Positions 35,776-44,004 of a DNA stretch of 64,000 nt are shown in pieces (the first letter of the stretch is position 1; every line of letters starts with the position of its first letter). Source of the stretch: Pseudoneobacillus sp042683745. Lineage in GTDB: Bacteria > Bacillota > Bacilli > Bacillales > Cytobacillaceae. The position numbers and the translations under genes were made by a program. A model generated the notes under the pieces. It searched no databases and had not been told where the DNA came from. It worked only from the letters and a program-made list of their open reading frames with translations. The stretch is taken from NCBI RefSeq assembly GCF_042683745.1, contig NZ_JBHUJX010000003.1, positions 68,334 through 132,333 on the forward strand, written 5' to 3'.

Positions 35776-36696
35776 TCATCCTTTGTGGTTTGTATTCATT
35801 TCACACTGAATGAGCTCTACTGCTTCTTCAAACATCTCTCTATTATTTCTTTTTAGGCCTTCTAATAATAGTGCTACGTTATCAGCTGTCAGGAAAAAAG
35901 AGAGCTTTTCGTACTTATGTTGAACGTTTTCTTCCTCTCTCAGTTCCATTACTTTTTTAGTAAATATTTCTCCACACTCCTCCAACAAATATAAATATTC
36001 ATAATCAGGGTCACCAATCTTCATGTCACCAAAATCGATGATTCCAGTTATTTCTTGTCTCTTTAGATCAAATAATAAATGGTCCATCGATAAATCAGCA
36101 TGAAGGAGCTTAGGTGAATATCTGAAATGGTTTTTATCTTCTAGGTATGTTTCGAATCGAAAAGCAATATATGTTTGCATATCTTGTTTGATTTTAGTAA
36201 AGGCTTTTTCCTTCACCTCATTGAAAGTCTCTAAGTAATATGGATAGAAATTCGTTTCAGGTATATTTAAGTTTTTCGCCTGTTCAACACAGAATGAACT
36301 GATCTGATCCATAAACTCGGCAATTTGATGGGCGATTTTGTTCTTTGTTTCTGATGGTAATGAGCAAAATAGTTGTTCATCCATAGGCTCTCCTGGCAAT
36401 AATCTGTAGCCGACAAAGGGATAACCATTATCTTGTTTCCCACAATAAATAAATTCCGGTATTTTTAGAGAAATATGTTTTTTTAGGCTTGGTAACGCCT
36501 TTATTTCTTTTTCTGTATCAATAGCTCCGTCTTTTTCTTTTGGAAATCGAAATACTATCTCATGATTGATCAGATAGGCACGACTCATCCAGCCCTCACC
36601 AAGTTGCATTATATGATTAATTTTCAAGTTCTTAAAATTACTCATAATCATTTTCTTAACCCACTCAAACTCAGCATTCTCGATACTGCTATCCAT
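35776..36696 (-). CDS. APH-family phosphotransferase (possible antibiotic kinase)
   Basis: The 306-residue protein has the kinase-like fold of aminoglycoside or macrolide phosphotransferases: catalytic loop LLHADLSMDHLLFD (Asp, with the HxDxxxDH pattern) and metal-binding IIDFGDMKIGDPDYEYLYL. The N-lobe reads VFRFPKEKDGAIDTEKEIKAL, with a Lys that should bind ATP. It resembles APH(2'') enzymes in length and motif spacing, but many relatives phosphorylate other small molecules, so resistance is inferred. Inner-element cargo, single gene. Confidence 0.75.
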   Translation of the reverse strand: MDSSIENAEFEWVKKMIMSNFKNLKINHIMQLGEGWMSRAYLINHEIVFRFPKEKDGAIDTEKEIKALPSLKKHISLKIPEFIYCGKQDNGYPFVGYRLLPGEPMDEQLFCSLPSETKNKIAHQIAEFMDQISSFCVEQAKNLNIPETNFYPYYLETFNEVKEKAFTKIKQDMQTYIAFRFETYLEDKNHFRYSPKLLHADLSMDHLLFDLKRQEITGIIDFGDMKIGDPDYEYLYLLEECGEIFTKKVMELREEENVQHKYEKLSFFLTADNVALLLEGLKRNNREMFEEAVELIQCEMNTNHKG

Positions 36697-37029
36697 CCTA
36701 ATTAGTCTCCTTTGCTAGTATGGGCACTTCTACTTTCAATAAAATCCAACCTTTAATTCATCAATACAAAATCCATAAAAAATGATTTTTTATCTCTTCA
36801 TATCTTGAAAAAAGTATTTCGCTCCAAATACTATTACACACATCCAAATTCTATACTTTTACTCAACATCGTGCTTTTTAGCTTAATAACATCTTTATTA
36901 TGGTTTATTCCACAATCTGGCCCGTTTGTTGAAGCAACAAATCTTCTATTGACTGATATTGAGGAATAAGAAAGTACAGTTTTTTGTATGCCTATTTCAC
37001 ATAATCTTTGTTATCAGTAATTGTTTAGA
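36697..37029. other. Non-coding stretch, cargo-specific motif
   Basis: AT-rich with no supported gene. It contains cacaatctggcccgtttgtt (36911), one of the motif copies confined to the inner element. Confidence 0.5.
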
Positions 37030-37962
37030 TTAACATTTTAAGGAGTTTGTGTTGAATCGAACTTCATTGATCTGTTTTTTTGCTGTAATAGTTGCATCAG
37101 CAATAGATTTAGACATTTGTTCTTTTGAAATGTTTCTCCAATTTTCATCTTTTTTATTAAAACAATAGCTATACGTAATTCCTCTGGACGAAGATATAAT
37201 AGCTCCTAGACCCTTTTCATCGAAGAAGACAGCTAAATCTTCTGCTTTTCCACCTTGTACACCTAACCCAGGTACTAAGAAGATTGAGTGTGGTAACAAT
37301 TCTCTTATTTTTTTTGCGTCCGATGGGTAGGTTGCCCCTACGACAGCTCCAATAAATGAGTAGTTATTTTCACCTTTAGTTGCTGCGGCTAAAGCATTTA
37401 TATCTTGCGCCATTTGCATGTACAAGATTTCACCATTTTGTAGCTTTAAATCCTGAATTTCGAATGAAGAAGGATTTGATGTTTTTAGTAACAAAAATAG
37501 ACCTTTATTGTTTTTTTGTGCAACTTCAATAAAAGGATTGTAGCCATCACTTCCTAAGAATGGATTTACAGTGACCATATCACCTGATAAAGATCCATTG
37601 GTTAAAAATGCTTGTGCATATGCTTTTGAAGTTGAACCGATATCTCCTCTTTTTGCATCGTTAATTACTATTACGTTTTTTGATCGAGCATATTGTATTG
37701 TTTCTTCTAAAGCTTTAATTCCTGCGCTACCATGTACTTCGTAATAAGCAAGCTGTGGCTTTACTGCTACTACATGATCACAGACTTCATCAATTACTAA
37801 TTTGTTAAAGTTTATTATGGCATTACATATTCCTTCTGTTGTTTGTGTTGTTTTGTTTAACAAGAAGTCTGGGAAATACGTTATATCAGGGTCTAATCCA
37901 ACTACTAAAGCTGTGTTTTTTCTAATACTGTGCTCAATCAATGTGTCTGCGAAGTTTTTCAT
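37030..37962 (-). CDS. pyrF: Orotidine-5'-phosphate decarboxylase, long (type 2) form
   Basis: The enzyme makes UMP in pyrimidine synthesis. The sequence has LVVGLDPD at the start (substrate Asp24), the catalytic stretch VINDAKRGDIGS (Asp102, Lys104, Asp107), VNPFLGSDGYNPF and the phosphate-binding end. At 310 residues it is the long form found in actinobacteria and some others, not the roughly 240-residue form normally encoded in pyr operons of bacilli. No other pyr gene is near. Its presence in a transposon, next to an antibiotic-kinase-like gene, suggests either a spare enzyme or a different substrate. Inner-element cargo. Confidence 0.8.
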   Translation of the reverse strand: MKNFADTLIEHSIRKNTALVVGLDPDITYFPDFLLNKTTQTTEGICNAIINFNKLVIDEVCDHVVAVKPQLAYYEVHGSAGIKALEETIQYARSKNVIVINDAKRGDIGSTSKAYAQAFLTNGSLSGDMVTVNPFLGSDGYNPFIEVAQKNNKGLFLLLKTSNPSSFEIQDLKLQNGEILYMQMAQDINALAAATKGENNYSFIGAVVGATYPSDAKKIRELLPHSIFLVPGLGVQGGKAEDLAVFFDEKGLGAIISSSRGITYSYCFNKKDENWRNISKEQMSKSIADATITAKKQINEVRFNTNSLKC

Positions 37963-38147
37963 ATGTATGGGCTCCTTAGTGTAATGTGATATATCTTTAC
38001 CTTATCACCAACAATAGAGTTTTACATCATGTTGTTATAAATATTTACTAGTTCCCCATTATTAAAAATGGAGTGATTATTATGATCATTTATTCCATTA
38101 TCTAGCCCATTTGTTGCACAAGAAAAATCCTGCATTTCAAGTAGAAT

Positions 38148-38236
38148 ATATGATCAAACTTTTTTACAAACAGTACATCTTTTTTATAAACGATACGACT
38201 TTCTTATAAACAGTAAAACTTTGTTTCAAACCGACA
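38148..38236. repeat. Right end of the inner element: tandem 20-bp sites
   Basis: Period exactly 20: atatgatcaaactttttta-c (38148, degenerate), aaacagtacatctttttta-t (38168), aaacgatacgactttctta-t (38188), aaacagtaaaactttgttt-c (38208), then aaaccgaca to the tip. Same period and tip distance as the outer right end at 54341-54429. Followed by the duplication aattg. The rest of 37963-38476 has no gene. Confidence 0.85.
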
Positions 38237-38332
38237 AATTGATCATTACAATAGATTCTTCATATGTCTAACGTGACAATAAAGTTGTTTAAGAATTGCT
38301 CTTGGTTTAGTGAGTATATTTGTAAAAATGAA

Positions 38333-38360
38333 AAAAAACAGGGTAGTATCCCTGTTTTTT
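38333..38360 (-). terminator. Terminator after the NYN gene
   Basis: Arms aaaaaacaggg and ccctgtttttt with a T run on either strand; it lies 117 bases after the NYN gene stop, inside the outer element. Confidence 0.65.
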
Positions 38361-38476
38361 TCTAACGAATATTTAGCGTATAGTTCTTAACGAATAAAAA
38401 TAACGAATAGTTATCGATATGAATTTACTTTAACAAATACGAATACGGAACGTCAAGCGAACATATCAATTTTTAT

Positions 38477-39448
38477 TTAATATGTTGCAGCTACTTCAAC
38501 AAGCGAAATGCGTTGTAATGAGTTCTCTGTAAGAATTATACTACTTTTTGAGGTTCCATTGCTCAATATTTTTGCTTCATCATCAATTAAATTCTCTGTA
38601 CGCAGTTTTTCGATCAGTGCACTGCAGTCATTAGGTGGAATTCTAAGTTCTGTGGATAAACTATTTCTCAACCACGATACTCCCAAAAACTTATCGGTAT
38701 TTTTGAATTGATCCTGCCAATTCTGAATAAACAGTATTGCTGCATATATATAGTTTTCAATATCAATAACATTATCTTCAATGTTAATAAACTCCAATAA
38801 ATCTTGGCTATAATGTGCATAAGTAGTCATATCAATATGCTTTGGTAAAGCTTTAGATAGATAAAAAAGTTCCACTCTTTTTCCTTTGTACATCAGACGA
38901 CTTAAAATTGGTATCATATCACTGTCCGCTGTAACAAAAACATAACAAGATATGTTAGGGTCTTTATAAGTACTTTCAATGGCGTCAATACATAATTCAA
39001 TGTCAGAAGAATTTTTTCTATGATCCCCTTGCTTCTCATTAGAGTATACATGCCTAATTTGAACTCTTTTCTTCTGAAGGCTAGTTAAGGATGTTTTTAT
39101 TTTTTGAAAATCCGCATAAGCTCTAAATGTTCGAACATTATCTTGTTTATAACGCTCCCATAATTGAACAAATAAATTTTTTGCTGAATCATCAGAGTCA
39201 GGATTATGCTTATAATTATTTTCTAGAGTCCAATAAACATTATCATAGTCAACAAAAATAGCCACATTGTCCAATTTACTTTTATTATTCATTGCTCTCA
39301 CAGTTTTTTCAGTGGTATTTCCAAAAATATCACCTAGTAACCCCATCATCTGTATAGCTTCTTCGTTAGAGTCTTTTTCCGTGTATCCAACTAATTCCAT
39401 GTCTACAGTTTTTTCTTTGCTGACTATTTCTTTATTTAAATCAGTCAT
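38477..39448 (-). CDS. NYN-domain (LabA/DUF88-type) putative nuclease
   Basis: Residues about 65-230 form a NYN domain of the PIN-like nuclease fold: acidic positions in AIFVDYDNVYW, SDIELCIDA and FVTADSDMIPIL should bind the metal. The final 90 residues (IENYIYAAILFIQNWQDQ to LRTENLIDDEAKILS) look like a small winged-helix, as in LabA-type proteins with a C-terminal OST-HTH-like region. NYN proteins act on RNA; many occur in defence islands, so an antiviral role is possible but not shown. The gaggag site sets the ATG at 39448. Single gene, outer-element cargo. Confidence 0.7.
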   Translation of the reverse strand: MTDLNKEIVSKEKTVDMELVGYTEKDSNEEAIQMMGLLGDIFGNTTEKTVRAMNNKSKLDNVAIFVDYDNVYWTLENNYKHNPDSDDSAKNLFVQLWERYKQDNVRTFRAYADFQKIKTSLTSLQKKRVQIRHVYSNEKQGDHRKNSSDIELCIDAIESTYKDPNISCYVFVTADSDMIPILSRLMYKGKRVELFYLSKALPKHIDMTTYAHYSQDLLEFINIEDNVIDIENYIYAAILFIQNWQDQFKNTDKFLGVSWLRNSLSTELRIPPNDCSALIEKLRTENLIDDEAKILSNGTSKSSIILTENSLQRISLVEVAATY

Positions 39449-39538
39449 AAAACTCCTCATCCCTTTGCGACAATTAGCTTATTAGTCTATATAATAATAA
39501 TAATAATTTGGAAAAACTAATAAAAATTCCTTTATAAA

Positions 39539-40702
39539 TCAAATTTGCTTATTAGGAAAAAGTACTACATTCCCATAAGCATTCTTCCCTTCAATATTAT
39601 TCCTCAAGTCGATTTCGCCTAGCTGAGCTAATTCAGAAATAATTATTCCTGTACTAAATGATATCTGTTCTAATGTAAGATCATACTTTTTAATCAATAA
39701 TTGAATCGCCTGTTTAATTAGCATTGGTTTCTCAATAGGAATTACATCATCAAGAGGCTCATTTAACCTCCATTTTTTTCGACTGATCTGCTGCCTCAAA
39801 TATAAAGCATAATCTTCTCTAAAAACCCCTAATTCTTCAGCCCTGTATATAATTGCTTGAACTGAGACTTTCCAGTGCTCCTTTAAGATAAGCAAGTAGT
39901 CTAATCCGGAGGAGGATAGCTCTGGAACCAGAGTTGATTCCGGCATTAAAAACGAAGAAGCAAATCGATTGGCTTCTTGTTCTATTCTTTTGTGTTTACT
40001 TTTATCATTAACTTCTTTTTCAGCATAGGTTGAATGCAATAAAATATGACCTAATTCATGTGCAATATTAAATCTTAAACGAACTGATGATAGCCTTTCT
40101 TTGTTTAAAAGGATATAAGGTCTACCGCTATAATAAACTGTACAAGCATCAATTTTTTCATTTTCCATCTCAGAAAATGCTATAATTATTCCTAATCTTT
40201 CACATAACGCAGTAATATTACTGATTGGTCCGTCCCCTAGGCCTAGATAACGCCTCATTTGCTCTGCAACAGCATCAATTTCCTCAAAGGAGATTTGTCG
40301 TAATACTGAATGTTCTATAATAAAACTAGGTTTAACAAACTGAGGTAATCTCAATTTCGCCTCAATGAAGTTAATTACATAGGCTAGAGTACGAACCTTT
40401 TCTTTTACTTGATCTTTATATTTTTTCGCAACTGCTGCACCACTTCTAAAGAAGTGAGTTGTTTGTGGATATAGTAATTCTTGATGGTCACTAAAGAAGA
40501 AAGAAGGTGTAAATTGTAGTAGATCAGCTAACCTTCTCACTACTTCTAGATCTGGGCTTGCTTTATCATTCTCATACTTCGATACAGATTGATGACTTAC
40601 TCCTAATTCTCTCCCTATATCCTCTAAGGTAAACCCGCGTATTAACCTAGCTGTCTTTAATTTCTGCCCTTTAAAATTATGAGTTTGATTCCTTAAGTTC
40701 AT
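39539..40702 (-). CDS. XRE helix-turn-helix plus ImmA/IrrE metallopeptidase
   Basis: Residues 5-65 are a classical XRE domain (LKTARLIRGFTLEDIGRELG, VSHQSVSKYENDKASPDLE). A ImmA/IrrE (M78) peptidase domain follows with the zinc motif AHELGHILLH, then a C-terminal region of about 140 residues. Such fused proteins cleave or sense a partner protein after stress. An upstream ATG (40723) exists, but the gaggtgg site fits the ATG at 40702. Its start overlaps the end of the upstream unknown gene by 26 bases, so the two are translated together and probably act together. Confidence 0.8.
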   Translation of the reverse strand: MNLRNQTHNFKGQKLKTARLIRGFTLEDIGRELGVSHQSVSKYENDKASPDLEVVRRLADLLQFTPSFFFSDHQELLYPQTTHFFRSGAAVAKKYKDQVKEKVRTLAYVINFIEAKLRLPQFVKPSFIIEHSVLRQISFEEIDAVAEQMRRYLGLGDGPISNITALCERLGIIIAFSEMENEKIDACTVYYSGRPYILLNKERLSSVRLRFNIAHELGHILLHSTYAEKEVNDKSKHKRIEQEANRFASSFLMPESTLVPELSSSGLDYLLILKEHWKVSVQAIIYRAEELGVFREDYALYLRQQISRKKWRLNEPLDDVIPIEKPMLIKQAIQLLIKKYDLTLEQISFSTGIIISELAQLGEIDLRNNIEGKNAYGNVVLFPNKQI

Positions 40703-41357
40703 TGTTTTCCACCTCTTCAGCAAATTGCTGAAAATCTTCTAGACTAAAATCATTTATATTTTCTAGTTTACTTTTCGGATATCTACCTTTATATACAGCA
40801 AATTCTTTAAGTAATTGAATATTATCAATCCATTTCCTGTTTGCACCTGGAATCCCAAGTGAAACAAATAACGGCTCATGGCTTTGGTAACCATGATTTA
40901 ATTGAAAATACTTTTGCTTATTCTCAACAGTACTAAGGTACTGACTGTTCCCATCAAAGTCAATGTAACTTTGAAATGGTTGAATGTATTGATCCCTACA
41001 AAAAGCAGCACGAGCAATTTTTCTATGGCTTCCTACTTGATTTATATGTAATAGGATTTCATCTGAATAAAGCTCAATTAAAGAAGCCGATTTGTTTGAA
41101 GTATAGCTAACTCTCCAGTTTAATGGAAGGTTTCCATTTTTTATTTCTTGAACTAAGAAAAACTCTACTGCAATATTCTTTATATTAGGAGTTAATGTTC
41201 TACCCCTTATCCAATTTAACAATGAAGTATTTTCCACAATTCTGAATGACCACTTGTAAGCATCCAAAATTATCTGGGGTAACTTTATTCTTACTTCAAT
41301 TGGAAATGCTTCCTCAATTACTTCTCTAGCAGTTTTATCGGGAACAATAATATGCAT
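40677..41357 (-). CDS. Unknown protein paired with the XRE-ImmA/IrrE gene
   Basis: A 226-residue soluble protein without any motif I recognise. Typical stretches are PIEVRIKLPQIILDAYKWSF, AVEFFLVQEIKNGNLPLNW and QLNHGYQSHEPLFVSLGIPG; the last two recur in spirit with a beta-rich middle. The tail is acidic (FQQFAEEVENNELKESNS). It is the first gene of a tight two-gene unit, overlapping the XRE-ImmA/IrrE gene by 26 bases. In such units one member is often the toxin or effector and the other the sensor. The function is inferred from position only. Confidence 0.6.
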   Translation of the reverse strand: MHIIVPDKTAREVIEEAFPIEVRIKLPQIILDAYKWSFRIVENTSLLNWIRGRTLTPNIKNIAVEFFLVQEIKNGNLPLNWRVSYTSNKSASLIELYSDEILLHINQVGSHRKIARAAFCRDQYIQPFQSYIDFDGNSQYLSTVENKQKYFQLNHGYQSHEPLFVSLGIPGANRKWIDNIQLLKEFAVYKGRYPKSKLENINDFSLEDFQQFAEEVENNELKESNS

Positions 41358-41697
41358 TCAATCACCTCTTTATATCATTGCAACCATTTTACAATTTTAC
41401 ATCAAACTTTGCAACCACAAAACCAAACGTTCATTCTGGAAAATTAAAAAATTAAGGCACTTCGAATTTAATTTCGTAAGTACCTTAATCTTTAATATCT
41501 AACTTTAATTATATACCCTATCACTCTCTCTTTTTGCTATAACAAACTAGATTGTCAACACTAAACTAGACAAATTTTTTAAGGTGTTCAAGTTTATAAT
41601 CGACTGGACTTACATAACTAAACATCACTATGTAGAAGTCTTGAAGCTGTTAATTGACAAATTGTTCTGTTCAAATTAATCATTTGAACACTTATAA
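41358..41697. other. Intergenic region between two cargo units
   Basis: No gene. It holds an imperfect hairpin near 41453-41488 (ttaaggcacttcg / cgtaagtaccttaa) that may end the transcript of the restriction genes, and a probable promoter region for the unknown gene. Confidence 0.4.
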
Positions 41698-44001
41698 TTA
41701 ATTAAATTCACTCTCTACACAATTGGAAACTGCGCTTTCAACATCTTTGCACCATATCGGCCTTATCTTACCATTCTTTAATACCCATACAGTGTAACCT
41801 TGCTTACCACGTTTAGTTCTTTCATCATCCCACTCACCTTCAGTGACAAGGCGAATCTTAACTGGTTTTCCAGGTCCAATTGAGTCTAAATGAAAAAGCT
41901 TGGTAGCTGAATCTTGAGAAATCAAATGATCTCCTTTTGTATCAATAGCTATAATTGAATTTTCACCCCATATAATAAAATCCGGATTAAAATTATTATT
42001 TCCTGCTAAATCCAGCAACGGTATTTCAAAATAACCTCTGGATGGGTTTCTAAGCCATTTTAACCCACATTTATCTATAGCTTTGGCAAATGTTTTTTCT
42101 AAATTATTTAGTCCGCTATATCCTTCATGTACTGAGTTTTTATACCTAATCATTTCACCTTGGTTCATTGGAATAGAAGATACTTCTAGTAAATTATAGT
42201 TATTTTGCATCACACTAGAATAATCAATATATGTTTTAACAACCTTATTTGCTGATTCTCTTAGATGTTCTGCTGCATTACTACTATACTCTACTAAGGC
42301 ATCTAATTTTGGAGCTTCAATATCACATAGATTGACAGCTTTTCCATACGTTTTTTGAGCTTCTCTTATAAATACCCATCTTGCAGAAACACGGTTGCTA
42401 TGGTCAACTTCAATCCATTCTTCTTGATTGTCATTATCTACCCCGATTGATTGTAGAACCTGAATTCGCCCGCCTTTACCCACTGTATTAACAGTATCAT
42501 ATCTGAAATCTTGTATTCTATCAGTTATTTCTTTTATTGGTTTTTGAGCATTTTGTGAGTTAATTGATATTTCTGGCACCTGTAATTTCCATTTAGGCTT
42601 AAGAATCGGATTATCCTGGCTAGACCCTTTTTTATAATAAGTAAGATTGATTTCAGGGGAATCTGCGGTTATCTTCTCCTTAACTTCTCGTAATACTTCT
42701 TCAAAAGTATTCTTTTCATCTGTCCTTATGAAAAAATGAGCAGTATTTAACTCTTCTGATGCGTAATGAGTAGCACCAGGTTGTCTTAATACTCTTCCAA
42801 TAATCTGAGTAACTTGTATTTGTGACCCCATATCTTTATCAATATAGGCAAAATAAACTGAAGGATCATCCCATCCTTCCTGTAAGGTTTGATTAAATAT
42901 AATATGGGTATAATCACCAGATATAAAATCATCATAGTCCGAGTCACCCCCTGAAAAAAGATGAAAATTCTCAGGAGATGGGAATTTTTTATCGAACTTC
43001 AAATTGCAATACACAGCTATATTAGAAGGATTAATCCCTTTGTGCTCTACGAGATATTTCCATATTACAATAGGCCTAGCTTTCCTATCATCAAAAGGTT
43101 GTTTAATATCATCTTTTTCTGCACCAGATATAACATTGGTATTAGTAACATAAATTGCTTTTGGTCTAAAACGCATATTAAGCTTTTTACACTGTTGCTC
43201 AACTTTTTCAATATTTGACACCATGTCATCTATAGCAATTTCCATTGGTGTTAAATATCCTCCCAATAACAAATTTTGTTTTATCAACCCTGATTCAACA
43301 ACCCTTGAACTTTTTACACTAGTATAAAAGTCTTCGTCTTTCCAACCTTTATCCGCCTTAAGTCTATCAATAGTATTTGATAGAGACTGTGGCACTTTCA
43401 TTGTTGCACTCGCTGCAATTAAAGCATCTGGATTTAGTTCCAACAATAGATTAGTTTGCTGATCAGAAAGGTTATGCCCTTCATCATATACAATTATCAA
43501 CGGTCTTTTAATACCTTTTGCATTTCGACGATCCTTTAATAAATTCCATAAAGAATCATCAGCACTGTCTAATTGCACCCTGAAAATTTTTCTATCTCCT
43601 TGTTCTTTATCTTTTTGATTAAATTTACCTACTGTGGCTACTAAAAGTAAGCCGGAGTCTGGTGACTCTATATCTCTCTTATTGGCATCTAGAAGTGGTT
43701 TGACATTAAAGCCTCCAAGTAAATTTGAATACTTACCTGATGATAAATTGGTATAGGTTTGCCAAACAACGACTTTTCCTTTCGAAAGCCAAAGTACTAT
43801 TGGTTCCACAGGAAGTAGACATCTTATTTGTTCTATTGCATCTGCAAGAATTAACGTTTTACCACTCCCTGTAATTGAAGAAAGGTTTTGATAAAATGGT
43901 ACAATTTTAGTTCTAGTAACTGTAAGTGGGTCCACCATATATTCAACAAATCGATTTGCGATTTTAGTTGATGCCTCTATCTGAAACGGTAAAAGATTCA
44001 A
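41698..44001 (-). CDS. res: Type III restriction enzyme, Res subunit
   Basis: Superfamily-2 helicase: Walker A ITGSGKT (residues 43-49), DExH box VYDEGHN, and motif VI IGRVLRQPG. The C-terminal end carries a PD-(D/E)xK nuclease: NPDFIIWGENSIIAIDTKGD. With 767 residues it is somewhat shorter than the usual 900 to 1,000. It uses ATP to communicate between two inverted Mod-recognised sites and cuts DNA near one. It starts 3 bases after mod ends and is translated with it. Outer-element cargo. Confidence 0.9.
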   Translation of the reverse strand: MNLLPFQIEASTKIANRFVEYMVDPLTVTRTKIVPFYQNLSSITGSGKTLILADAIEQIRCLLPVEPIVLWLSKGKVVVWQTYTNLSSGKYSNLLGGFNVKPLLDANKRDIESPDSGLLLVATVGKFNQKDKEQGDRKIFRVQLDSADDSLWNLLKDRRNAKGIKRPLIIVYDEGHNLSDQQTNLLLELNPDALIAASATMKVPQSLSNTIDRLKADKGWKDEDFYTSVKSSRVVESGLIKQNLLLGGYLTPMEIAIDDMVSNIEKVEQQCKKLNMRFRPKAIYVTNTNVISGAEKDDIKQPFDDRKARPIVIWKYLVEHKGINPSNIAVYCNLKFDKKFPSPENFHLFSGGDSDYDDFISGDYTHIIFNQTLQEGWDDPSVYFAYIDKDMGSQIQVTQIIGRVLRQPGATHYASEELNTAHFFIRTDEKNTFEEVLREVKEKITADSPEINLTYYKKGSSQDNPILKPKWKLQVPEISINSQNAQKPIKEITDRIQDFRYDTVNTVGKGGRIQVLQSIGVDNDNQEEWIEVDHSNRVSARWVFIREAQKTYGKAVNLCDIEAPKLDALVEYSSNAAEHLRESANKVVKTYIDYSSVMQNNYNLLEVSSIPMNQGEMIRYKNSVHEGYSGLNNLEKTFAKAIDKCGLKWLRNPSRGYFEIPLLDLAGNNNFNPDFIIWGENSIIAIDTKGDHLISQDSATKLFHLDSIGPGKPVKIRLVTEGEWDDERTKRGKQGYTVWVLKNGKIRPIWCKDVESAVSNCVESEFN

Positions 44002-44004
44002 TTT

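Larger units (their letters stand above)
32295..38236. mobile_element. Nested transposase-less Tn7-like element (inner element, 5,942 bp)
   Basis: Left tip TGTCGCTTTTAAAAAAAGTT at 32295, right tip ending tttcaaaccgaca at 38236, flanked on both sides by aattg (32290-32294 and 38237-38241). Left end has TnsB-like sites at +6, +72, +127, as in the outer element; the right end has 20-bp tandem sites ending 9 bases from the tip, again as in the outer element. Inside: an aldo/keto reductase and a fragment of another, a winged-helix regulator, an APH-family phosphotransferase and a pyrF. No tns gene is present, so it must have been moved by proteins supplied in trans. Confidence 0.88.

Noticed and set aside
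38100..38241. Reading 38148-38236 as the left end of a separate element that ends at glmS
   Set aside because: The repeats point in the same direction as the right-end repeats at 54341-54429, not inverted, and the aattg duplication pairs this tip with 32295. It is therefore a right end of the inner element.
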